Origin: Myxococcales bacterium | Lineage (GTDB): Bacteria; Myxococcota; Polyangia; Polyangiales; Polyangiaceae | Assembly (NCBI GenBank): GCA_003151595.1 | Contig: PLXW01000083.1 | Coordinates: forward strand, 11,262-40,214 | Direction: 5' to 3' | DNA: 28,953 nucleotides | Part shown: positions 22,023 to 28,953 of the stretch, piece after piece | How positions within the stretch are numbered: the stretch's first letter is position 1 | Layout: each line of letters begins with the position of its first letter | The notes under the pieces: model-generated | The model's input: only the letters and a program-made list of their open reading frames with translations | Database searches by the model: none | Told to the model about the DNA's origin: nothing | Program-made: the position numbers and the translations under genes

Positions 22023-25000
22023 ATGACTCCCATGCGGCCCGGCAAGGTCGTCGCCGATCGCTTCGAGATCGTGCGTGTGGCCGACTCGGGTGGCATGGGA
22101 GTCGTTTACCAGGCGCTCGATCGCGGGCGGGATCGCTTCGTTGCGCTGAAAGTTCTGCTCCATAGCGATCAGGGTCCAGCCGATCGCTTCGCGGCAGAAG
22201 TCGAGCTCCTCTCGACGCTCGAGCACCCGCACATCGTCGGGTATGTGAGTCACGGAGTCACCGAGCACGGCACTCCGTTCCTCGTCATGCCGTGGCTCGA
22301 GGGGATCGATCTCGAAGAGCGCCTCCGGAAGGAGCCGCTGTCGATCGACGACACGCTCACGCTCGCCCGCCGCGTCGCCGAGGCGCTCGCGTACCTGCAT
22401 GGGCGCGGTCTCGTTCATCGCGATCTGAAGCCGAGCAACCTGTTCCTCCCCGGCGGCAAGGTCGAGAACGTCCAGGTGATCGATCTCGGCGTGGCGCGCG
22501 CCACCATCGCGTCGCGGGCGCTGACGCTCTCCGGTGTGCTCATCGGCACTCCCGGCTTCATCGCCCCCGAGCAAGCGCGCGGCGATCACGAGATCGCACC
22601 TGCCGTCGACATCTTCGCGTTCGGTTGCGTTCTCTTCGAATGTCTCACGGGGCGCCGCCTCTTCAGCGGGGCGCACGTGATGTCGGTGCTCGCGAAGATC
22701 CTGCTCGAGGACGCGCCGCGCGTACGCGAGCTTCGGCCGGATGCGCCGACCGGGCTCGATCTCCTCATTCATCGGATGGTCGCGAAGGACCCTGAGAAGC
22801 GCCCGCGCGATGGGTCGCAGCTCGCGACGTGGCTCGCGGACATGGATCGAGCGCCGACACGCGAGAGCGATCCTCCGTCGATGCGCTCGCTCACGGCGAG
22901 CGAGCGACGCGTCGTCACCGTGCTCGTCGTCGTGTTGCCGACGCCGCGCACCTCGCTTCGACCGCAAGAAGACGAGACGAGGACTGAGGCCGATCCGTTG
23001 GGCGCGGCGGCAGGACGCTTCGGGGTGCGGGCTCAGCTCCTTGCCGAGCAGACAGCGATCGTCCTCGCACCCGAAGGGGTGACGGCGGCGGATCAGGCCT
23101 CCGTTCTGACTCGTTTCGCGCGCCATGTCGTGGAGACGTTTCCCGGAGCAAGCGTGGCGCTCACGACCGGGAGCGCGATCACGGGCTCGCCACTCCCGGC
23201 CGGTGAAGCGCTCGACCGGGCGGTGACGCTCGTGCGGCGAGCGTCGCCCGAGGTCGGTGTACTGGTCGACGACGTCACGGCGGCGCTCATCACCGCACGC
23301 TTCGACATTCGCCGCGAAGGGGCGAAGCTGATCGTCGAAGGGGAACGACTGTCGCTCGATCCGACGCGACCGCTGCTCGGTCGACCCACGTCGTGCGTCG
23401 GACGGGAGCACGAGCTCGCGATCCTCGAAGCGACCGTCACCGAGTGCGCCGAGGGGAAAGGGCCGAAGGTCGTTCTCGTCACGGCTGCCGCGGGAGCGGG
23501 AAAGTCGCGCCTGCGCCACGAGCTCGTTCGCCGTCTGAACGCGAGCGCCGCACCGCCGACGGTGCTGCAGTGCCGCGGCGATCCGCTTCATGTCGCCACT
23601 CCTTACGCGATGTTGGCGCAGGCCGTCCGGCAGGCCGTGAGCCTCGCCGTTCAAGACTCACCCGAGTGCGTCCGCGCGAAGCTCGAAGCCCACGTCGCGC
23701 AGATAGTGCCCGAAGCCGAGCGCGCGCGCGTGAGCGGCTTTCTCGGTGAGCTGGTCGGGGCGCGGTTCGATGACGAAGGGGGCCTCCTGCTCCGCGCCGC
23801 GCGCGGCAACGCCGCGGCGATGGCCGATCAGATCGGTCGCGCGTTCGAGGACGTGCTCCGAGCGTGGTGCGCCCAGGGCCTCGTCGTGATCGTGCTGGAG
23901 GATCTGCACTGGGGAGACGCGGCGTCGACGAAGCTCCTCGATCGCGCGCTCCGAAAGCTCGCGGGGGCAAAGCTCTTCGTGCTCGCGCTTGCGCGTCCCG
24001 AGGTCCACGAGCGCTTCCCTCAGCTCTTCGCGAATCGCGACGTCACGGAGATTCGCTTGCCGCCTCTCGCGAAGCGAGCGTGCACGGCGCTCGTGCACGC
24101 TGTGATGGGCGAGGACACGCCGGCCGACGTGAGCCGCATCGTCGAGCGATCCGAGGGGAACGCTTTCTACCTCGAAGAGCTGATTCGCGCAGCGGACGAG
24201 CGCGTGCGAAGAGCCAGCGCACCGCCGCCATCTCACAGCGACGAATTGCCCGCCACGGTTCTCGCGCTAGCGCAAGCGCGCCTCGAGCGGCTCGAGCCCG
24301 ACGTACGGAAAGTGCTGCGCGCGGCGAGCATCTTCGGAGATGTTTTCTGGCTTGAAGGGGTGGGCGCGCTCGTGGGCGAAACCTCCGTGGCGCTCGAACG
24401 AATCATCGCATCGCTCATCGAGCACGAGGCGATCGCGGAGTCCGAGCGGCCTAGACTTGCAGGTGTGCGCGAGCTCGTCTTCCGGCACGCGCTGCTCTGC
24501 GGGACGGCGTACGCGACGCTGACGGAAGACGATCGCGCCCTCGGTCACCGCCTCGCCGCGCAATGGTTGGAGCGCGTCGAGGAAGACGGCGAGGTTGTCG
24601 CATTGCACTGGCTCGATGCGGGCGACCGAACGCGCGCAGCAGCGAGTTTTGCGCACGTGGGCGAGGCGCGATGGTCGCGCGCACACGCAGACGCCGCCGC
24701 GCGTTGCGCAACCAGGTCACTATTGTTGGACGACGCGGCAGCTCCTTCAGCCGACACGATCTCGGCGCGCGTTCGGCTCCTCGCACGGGCTCTGGGCGCA
24801 ACCCGGAGCCTCGACGCGCGCGATGTGATCGCGGGTCTCGAGCGCCATGCGCCCACGTTTGACGCGAATGCGAGTGGCGCCTCACGGGCGTTGACGCGTG
24901 CGGCCTTGGAGCGGTCGCTCGATGCGCTTCGAATCGCCCCTGCAGCTCCCCTCCTTCCAGCGATTCTCGCGGACGCAGCGTGCGCGCTCGCTGCTCTCGC

Positions 25001-25850
25001 TGACTTCGCGGGCGCCAAGACTCTCCTCGCCGAAGCTACCGCGCGTGCCGCGAGCAACCACGTGCTCCTGCGCCGCATCACCTACGCAGCGGCGAGGGTG
25101 GCCTATTGGCACAACGATGGCGCCGAGGTACTGGAGCTCCTTGCGGAGTCCCTGCTGCCCGAGGAACCTCGCGAACGTTTCGAGATCCTTCTCTTCCTCG
25201 CCCTAGCCGTCGTAATGGTCGATGGTCGCGCGGCTCTTGCCCGTGGCCTCGACTACGTGAATCGCGCGGAGGCGATCCTCGGTTCGCGGAGTGAGGCCGA
25301 GGGTGGCCCGAGCTCGGCGCGCGAGGATCCTGTCGCGCGCGTGCACTGCGCGAACGCGCGCGGGGCCTGCTTCCACTTCACCGGCGAATACGCAAAGGCT
25401 GCCGAGGCTGCAGAGGACGCGGTGGCCATCGCGCGACGCGCGGGACTCCGCTTCGATGAGTGCCTTCACCTTCACAACGCCGGGGAGCAGTACCTCTGCC
25501 TGGGTGAGCGCGATCGCGCTCGCGCTGCCCTTCTCGAGTCGAACGCGATCATTCGCGACGTTGGCGCCGAGCGGCTGCAACGACTCAACGACGTCCTCCT
25601 TGCCTACCTCGACGCGCAACCCAGCCGACTGCGCGAGCTCGCCGATGAAGCGCGCGCGGCCAGCGACGCTTGGCTGGAGCTCTATGCCCGCTACTGGCTC
25701 GGTCGGTTGCTCGCGGCGACCTTCATGCCCGACGCCCGCGACGCGCTCGAACAGGCACTCCAGCTCGCATGCGACCTCAAGTCGCGGACGATGACCGACG
25801 ATTGCACCCGCGCCCTCGCCGCTCTTTCCTCAGCGCCCTCCCCCGCCTGA
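22023..25850 (+). CDS. Serine/threonine kinase - pseudo-cyclase - AAA ATPase - helical repeat regulator
   Basis: A 1275-residue signalling protein of a type abundant in myxobacteria. Kinase domain (about 12-275): Gly loop DSGGMGVVY with its first Gly replaced by Asp21, K43 (VALK), catalytic HRDLKPSN (H132-D134), DLG at 154-156 in place of DFG, and APEQARG. Residues about 296-465 resemble a class III cyclase domain (RRVVTVLVVV..., GEALDRAVTL), but the metal Asp motif is lost. AAA-type ATPase: Walker A AAAGAGKS (K494) and Walker B VIVLEDLHWGD (D627). The remaining about 600 residues are TPR/MalT-like helical repeats (CLHLHNAGEQYLCLGERDRA). The ATG at 22023 opens the kinase; a TATCCT hexamer lies 8 bases upstream and no close Shine-Dalgarno is seen. 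It ends directly against the amidase stop. Confidence 0.93.
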   Translation: MTPMRPGKVVADRFEIVRVADSGGMGVVYQALDRGRDRFVALKVLLHSDQGPADRFAAEVELLSTLEHPHIVGYVSHGVTEHGTPFLVMPWLEGIDLEERLRKEPLSIDDTLTLARRVAEALAYLHGRGLVHRDLKPSNLFLPGGKVENVQVIDLGVARATIASRALTLSGVLIGTPGFIAPEQARGDHEIAPAVDIFAFGCVLFECLTGRRLFSGAHVMSVLAKILLEDAPRVRELRPDAPTGLDLLIHRMVAKDPEKRPRDGSQLATWLADMDRAPTRESDPPSMRSLTASERRVVTVLVVVLPTPRTSLRPQEDETRTEADPLGAAAGRFGVRAQLLAEQTAIVLAPEGVTAADQASVLTRFARHVVETFPGASVALTTGSAITGSPLPAGEALDRAVTLVRRASPEVGVLVDDVTAALITARFDIRREGAKLIVEGERLSLDPTRPLLGRPTSCVGREHELAILEATVTECAEGKGPKVVLVTAAAGAGKSRLRHELVRRLNASAAPPTVLQCRGDPLHVATPYAMLAQAVRQAVSLAVQDSPECVRAKLEAHVAQIVPEAERARVSGFLGELVGARFDDEGGLLLRAARGNAAAMADQIGRAFEDVLRAWCAQGLVVIVLEDLHWGDAASTKLLDRALRKLAGAKLFVLALARPEVHERFPQLFANRDVTEIRLPPLAKRACTALVHAVMGEDTPADVSRIVERSEGNAFYLEELIRAADERVRRASAPPPSHSDELPATVLALAQARLERLEPDVRKVLRAASIFGDVFWLEGVGALVGETSVALERIIASLIEHEAIAESERPRLAGVRELVFRHALLCGTAYATLTEDDRALGHRLAAQWLERVEEDGEVVALHWLDAGDRTRAAASFAHVGEARWSRAHADAAARCATRSLLLDDAAAPSADTISARVRLLARALGATRSLDARDVIAGLERHAPTFDANASGASRALTRAALERSLDALRIAPAAPLLPAILADAACALAALADFAGAKTLLAEATARAASNHVLLRRITYAAARVAYWHNDGAEVLELLAESLLPEEPRERFEILLFLALAVVMVDGRAALARGLDYVNRAEAILGSRSEAEGGPSSAREDPVARVHCANARGACFHFTGEYAKAAEAAEDAVAIARRAGLRFDECLHLHNAGEQYLCLGERDRARAALLESNAIIRDVGAERLQRLNDVLLAYLDAQPSRLRELADEARAASDAWLELYARYWLGRLLAATFMPDARDALEQALQLACDLKSRTMTDDCTRALAALSSAPSPA

Positions 25851-27515
25851 CTACCTCCCCTCCCGATACGCCTTCACCGCGTTCACGATCCCATCGGCCA
25901 ACCGCTGCTCGTAGTCCTCGCTTGCGAGCCGCGCTTCCTCCGTCGGGTTCGAGATGTAACTCGTCTCGAACAGCACCCCCGGCATCCGCGCGCCGACCAG
26001 CACGTAGAAGCCCGCGGTGTGCACTCCGCCTTCGGTCACGTCGCTGTAGTTCCCGCGCAGTGACGCCAGCGCCGCGCGCTCCAAGAGGTCCGCCAGGCGC
26101 GCGCTCCGCGTCGACTGATCGGCGAGGCGCATGCTCGCCAGTATCGATCCGATCTCCGCGCCCGCCGCCTGGCTCGTCGCGTTCTCGCGCGCCGCGATGC
26201 GCCCGGCCATCTCGTCGCGCGCGGTGTCGAGCACGTACGTCTCGACGCCGCGCTTGGCGTGGTTCTCGGCGGCGTTGCAGTGGATCGAGAGGAAGAGATC
26301 GGCGTTGAAGGCATTGGCGCGCGCGGTGCGCTCTTCGAGCGAGACGAAGCGATCCTCGTCGCGCGTGAGGACGACCTGCGTGCCGTCGCGCGCCAGCACC
26401 GGCGCGACCTTTCGCGCGATGGCCAGCGTGACGTCCTTCTCCTTCACGCCTGCCGGGCCGATGGCGCCGGGATCCGTTCCGCCGTGGCCCGGATCGATCG
26501 CCACGCGCGTCACGCTCCGCGCTTGCCCGCGCGCCGACGTGCCCGGCGGGTGGCGCGCGATGTCGACGATCACGCGGTACGGCTCGGGCAAGTAGAAGAC
26601 GCGCCGGTACGCGCGTCCGTCGAGATCGAGCACGACGCGCGCGCCGCTCGACGTCGCCTCCGTCCGCACGCGCGACACCACCCCCGCCAGCGGCAGATCG
26701 CGCGCCACGGTCCCCACGTCGACGCCGTCGAGCTCCACGAACGTGCGCGCCGTGCGACCGCCGGCGATCGCTTCATCCGCCGCACGGAAACGCGCGGGGC
26801 GATCGAGCACGATGACCACGCGCGACGACTCGTCGCCCGGCCACGCTTCGATCCCCGTGATCCGCGGCGCCGCCGTCACCACCGTCCCCGCGTCGATCGG
26901 CATCACCGCCCCTTCGCCGGCGAGCCCTTGATCGATCGCCTCGAGGACGCGCGCCGCCGGACGGAACGCATCGAGCGACGCCAGCGACTGCGCGACGCTC
27001 TTCGCGCACTCGTCGGCCCCGCCGGCTCCGCGCGCCTGCGCCGCTGCGATCCGTCGCTCGGCGCGATACAGCTCGGCGAACGTGACCGAGGCGTCGCGCG
27101 CGAAGTCTCCCGCCAGCCGCGCGCCGCGGAGCGCGCTGTCGCACGCGCCGACGCTCGTGAGATCGCGCGCCGACGCCGCGAACAGATCGATCGCTTCGCG
27201 CGCGTCTTGCTCCCGCCCCTCGACGCGCCACACCCGCTCCACGATCCGCGCCGCCAGGGCGTGAAGCTCGGTCGCCCGCGCCCCTCCCCCTTCGCGCACG
27301 GCCCGCGCCTCGATCGACTGCGCCAGCGCCAGCGCGTCGGCCCGCGGAGGCAGCGCCGGCGCGAACGACGCTAGATTCTCGGCGACGAGCAGGCGCCCTT
27401 GCCCGATCTTCGCGTCGTCCGCGTCCCCCGCGTCCGCCGCCTGCGAGCCGCCCGAGGAGCACGCCCCCACGAACGCGAGCGCCGCGCACGCGGCGACCTT
27501 TCGCAAGATCGCCAT
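25851..27515 (-). CDS. N-acetylmuramoyl-L-alanine amidase (AmiC type), lipoprotein
   Basis: Cleaves the bond between N-acetylmuramic acid and L-Ala in peptidoglycan, for cell separation or remodelling. From the ATG at 27515 the protein is 554 residues. The signal peptide MAILRKVAACAALAFVGAC has lipobox VGAC (Cys19). The next 210 residues are helical and unassigned. An AMIN-like beta domain follows (about 220-325; RITGIEAWPGDESSRVVIVLDRP split, VIVDIAR). The Amidase_3 domain has zinc/catalytic residues H344 (DPGHGG), E359 (KEKD), H412 (SIHCNAAE) and E517 (VLFETSYISN). All are present, so it should be active. A longer open frame starts at 27554 but would bury the signal peptide and overlap the divergent gene start at 27546. 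Confidence 0.94.
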   Translation of the reverse strand: MAILRKVAACAALAFVGACSSGGSQAADAGDADDAKIGQGRLLVAENLASFAPALPPRADALALAQSIEARAVREGGGARATELHALAARIVERVWRVEGREQDAREAIDLFAASARDLTSVGACDSALRGARLAGDFARDASVTFAELYRAERRIAAAQARGAGGADECAKSVAQSLASLDAFRPAARVLEAIDQGLAGEGAVMPIDAGTVVTAAPRITGIEAWPGDESSRVVIVLDRPARFRAADEAIAGGRTARTFVELDGVDVGTVARDLPLAGVVSRVRTEATSSGARVVLDLDGRAYRRVFYLPEPYRVIVDIARHPPGTSARGQARSVTRVAIDPGHGGTDPGAIGPAGVKEKDVTLAIARKVAPVLARDGTQVVLTRDEDRFVSLEERTARANAFNADLFLSIHCNAAENHAKRGVETYVLDTARDEMAGRIAARENATSQAAGAEIGSILASMRLADQSTRSARLADLLERAALASLRGNYSDVTEGGVHTAGFYVLVGARMPGVLFETSYISNPTEEARLASEDYEQRLADGIVNAVKAYREGR

Positions 27516-27545
27516 CCCGCGCCGGTAGGAGGTATCCTCAAACCC

Positions 27546-28013
27546 GTGAGTCAAACGCCTTCACCCACTGCTCCCGTGTACGCGGATCGCACGACCGGCC
27601 AAACTTTCGACGACGCGCGCACGATGGTCAACGCGTACCTCAAGCGATTCGCTTCGCGCGCAGGTACCGAGATCCCGCCGCTCGACGACTCGGGCTACAT
27701 GCAAATGCGGAAGGGCTCGGTCAACGTGAGCGTCAACGTGCTCGAGGACCACGGCGTCCTCCTGTTCCTGGCGCCGGTGATGAAGGTGCCGAAGCTGCGT
27801 CGCGAGGACTTCTATCGCCGCCTGCTGGAGCTCTCGTTCCTCACGACGAGCGACTCCGCGTTCGCGATCGACCTCCAGAAAGACGAGGTCTTCGTCCGCG
27901 CGCTCCGCCGCCTTTCGGGCCTGGATTACGAGGAGTTCGAGGACTTGCTCGACACCGTGGGGAAGGTCGCCGACACGTGGGACGACGCGCTACGGGAAGA
28001 GTTCGGCAGCTAG
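27546..28013 (+). CDS. YbjN/type III chaperone-like (CesT fold) protein
   Basis: A 155-residue acidic, cytoplasmic protein. The pattern of DARTMVNAYLKRF, a strand pair SVNVSVNVLEDHGVLLFLAPV, then FYRRLLELSFLTTSDSAFAIDLQKDEVFVRALRRL (split) and LDYEEFEDLLDTVGKVAD is that of the YbjN/CesT-like fold often annotated as type III secretion chaperone-like. No secretion genes are nearby, so a general chaperone or binding role is all that can be said. The start is GTG at 27546. GGAGG (27528-27532) is 13 bases upstream, longer than usual, and TATCCT (27533-27538) lies 7 bases upstream, so leaderless initiation is possible. It is divergent from the amidase gene with about 30 bases between starts. Confidence 0.75.
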   Translation: MSQTPSPTAPVYADRTTGQTFDDARTMVNAYLKRFASRAGTEIPPLDDSGYMQMRKGSVNVSVNVLEDHGVLLFLAPVMKVPKLRREDFYRRLLELSFLTTSDSAFAIDLQKDEVFVRALRRLSGLDYEEFEDLLDTVGKVADTWDDALREEFGS

Positions 28014-28077
28014 GTTAGAACTTTCGCCCGAGCTGGTACGTCCATGGTTGCGAGACGCTGGCTGTGGCCGCGCTTCG

Positions 28078-28106
28078 TTGTTCCATGGGCGCCCGAGTGC
28101 TACCTT
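28078..28106 (+). promoter_or_regulatory. Candidate promoter of the terminal membrane-protein gene
   Basis: In the 161-base gap, TGCTACCTT forms an extended -10 (TACCTT at 28101-28106), with TTGTTC at 28078-28083 and a 17-base spacer. The leader to the ATG at 28175 would be about 60 bases. Only three of six bases match in each hexamer, so this is tentative. Nothing else recognisable lies in this gap. Confidence 0.35.
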
Positions 28107-28174
28107 TTTCGCTGAAGTCGACGCGGTCGCGCGCTCCGCGCCCGCCCGTGCGAGGCGTTTTCAGAGGCCATACG

Positions 28175-28953
28175 ATGACCACGCAAGGCAACCTCCCGGA
28201 CTCGGCCCTCAAGCCGGATGCGGGGTTCGAGTCCTCCGGGCTCTCGCCCGACGAGGCCGACAGGCTCGCGGCGTCGTTCAAGCCGTCGTGGGAGTTCGAC
28301 GAAGCGCCCTTCACGCAAGCGAGCGCGCTGCCGCATGCCGACCTCGAGTCGCTCGAATCGGGCGGCGTGAACAGCGAGGTGCGCGGGAACCTGCACCACC
28401 CCGACTCGGAGCGCTCGCACACCGTCCCGGCGCACGCGCCGCCGCAGCGCATGGAGACGCACGAGCCCGAAGTCTCGGTCATCATCGACCGCAGCATCAC
28501 GGCGGGCGAGATGGAAGCGCGCGGCCAGTCCTACGCGCGCCCGCCGTCGCCCGTTCCGTCACCGTTCGCGGTGCCGCAGATGCCCGCGCCCAACGCCGCG
28601 CAGAACCGCTTCGTAGCGCCGGTCGCGCGCTCGCGCATGAACGCTGACGAGAGCCTCGAGCTCCCGGCGTCGCTCAAGAAATCGAACAAGGGGCTCTTCA
28701 TCGGGCTGGGCGCCGCGGTGCTGGCCGCCGGGCTGGTGTTCGCGGTGCGTGCGGTGACGAGCAGCGGTTCGGACGAGACGGCTCCGACGACGACGGCCAC
28801 GGTCGCGGCGACCCCGCCGGCCGAGACGGCGCGCGCGACGCCTCCCCCCGTTCCCATCCCTCCCCCTCCGGCGGCGACGGCCGCAGCTCCAACGAGCGCG
28901 CCCGTCCCCACGCCTCCGAGCCCGCCCGTCGCGACGCCGGCTCCGGCCGCGGC
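28175..28953 (+). CDS. Single-pass membrane protein with proline-rich periplasmic region, partial
   Basis: The frame is open from an ATG at 28175 to the window edge (259 codons) and has an AGAGG ribosome-binding site 8-10 bases upstream. Residues 1 to about 170 are polar, acidic and Pro/Ser-rich (SDSxL-type short motifs, HEPEVSVIIDRSI) and would be cytoplasmic. A transmembrane helix lies at about 176-198 (GLFIGLGAAVLAAGLVFAV) after KKSNK. The rest is Thr/Ala, then Pro/Ala-rich (PPPVPIPPPPAA), like the linker of TonB-type or peptidoglycan-spanning proteins. The C-terminal domain is outside the window, so function cannot be assigned. G/C-biased third positions fit a genuine gene. Confidence 0.8.
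   Translation, partial: MTTQGNLPDSALKPDAGFESSGLSPDEADRLAASFKPSWEFDEAPFTQASALPHADLESLESGGVNSEVRGNLHHPDSERSHTVPAHAPPQRMETHEPEVSVIIDRSITAGEMEARGQSYARPPSPVPSPFAVPQMPAPNAAQNRFVAPVARSRMNADESLELPASLKKSNKGLFIGLGAAVLAAGLVFAVRAVTSSGSDETAPTTTATVAATPPAETARATPPPVPIPPPPAATAAAPTSAPVPTPPSPPVATPAPAA

Noticed and set aside
28015..28075. Minus-strand frame ending SQPWTYQLGRKF, resembling the C-terminal beta-signal of an outer-membrane protein
   Set aside because: Only the last few residues look meaningful; the rest of that frame is antisense to the terminal membrane-protein gene and shows no beta-barrel pattern. It is probably chance, at most a remnant.

Overview
The window is very GC-rich, with G/C-biased third codon positions. 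It carries serine/threonine-kinase/ATPase fusions, many lipoproteins, proline-rich linkers and a GspE-N/GAF/HEAT fusion. This mix points to a myxobacterium (Myxococcota, most likely Polyangiales-like). That assignment is inference from gene content, not from a marker gene. I see no phage, plasmid, IS or CRISPR content, and it reads as chromosomal sequence.

Layout. The left edge cuts an initiator tRNA (minus strand), which has a good TTGACA-type promoter. Next come a proline-rich hypothetical protein and a YqjM/XenA-type old-yellow-enzyme oxidoreductase. A nested inverted repeat (about 2737-2833) follows. A minus-strand run (7893 down to 2805) then encodes a lipoprotein, HemD (uroporphyrinogen-III synthase), a GspE-N/GAF-like/HEAT-repeat protein and a secreted START/SRPBCC-like protein. 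HemB (porphobilinogen synthase) is divergent from this run and is followed by a small exported protein. A Cys-rich lipoprotein gene points back towards it.

From 10222 to 14959 there is a tight plus-strand operon: ribE, a ribB fused to a degenerate GTP-cyclohydrolase-II domain (RibBX-like), ribH, nusB, a stand-alone M17-peptidase N-terminal domain, a NUDT19-like Nudix hydrolase, and an HTH protein with a receiver-like domain that has lost its phospho-acceptor Asp. The riboflavin genes and nusB are the core. The downstream genes are joined to it by very short gaps or start/stop overlaps.

The accessory part begins at 14981. It holds a previously uncounted 55-residue membrane peptide (minus strand), then an overlapping YcaO-TfuA pair (15225-17121), which is the signature of ATP-dependent peptide backbone modification such as thioamidation. 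No precursor peptide is evident. A repeat-rich, palindromic spacer (17139-17260) separates it from a convergent 1372-residue SNF2 helicase. Divergent from the helicase are two tandem paralogous small basic proteins (51 and 55 aa), each with a strong Shine-Dalgarno sequence and separated by a terminator. A 1275-residue kinase/pseudo-cyclase/AAA-ATPase/helical-repeat regulator follows. The window ends with a lipoprotein AmiC-type amidase, a YbjN/type-III-chaperone-like protein and the start of a single-pass, proline-rich membrane protein that runs off the right edge.

Most interesting items: the YcaO-TfuA pair without a precursor, the RibBX-type enzyme, the duplicated micro-proteins, the small membrane peptide next to YcaO, and the palindromic spacers at 2737-2833 and 17139-17260.
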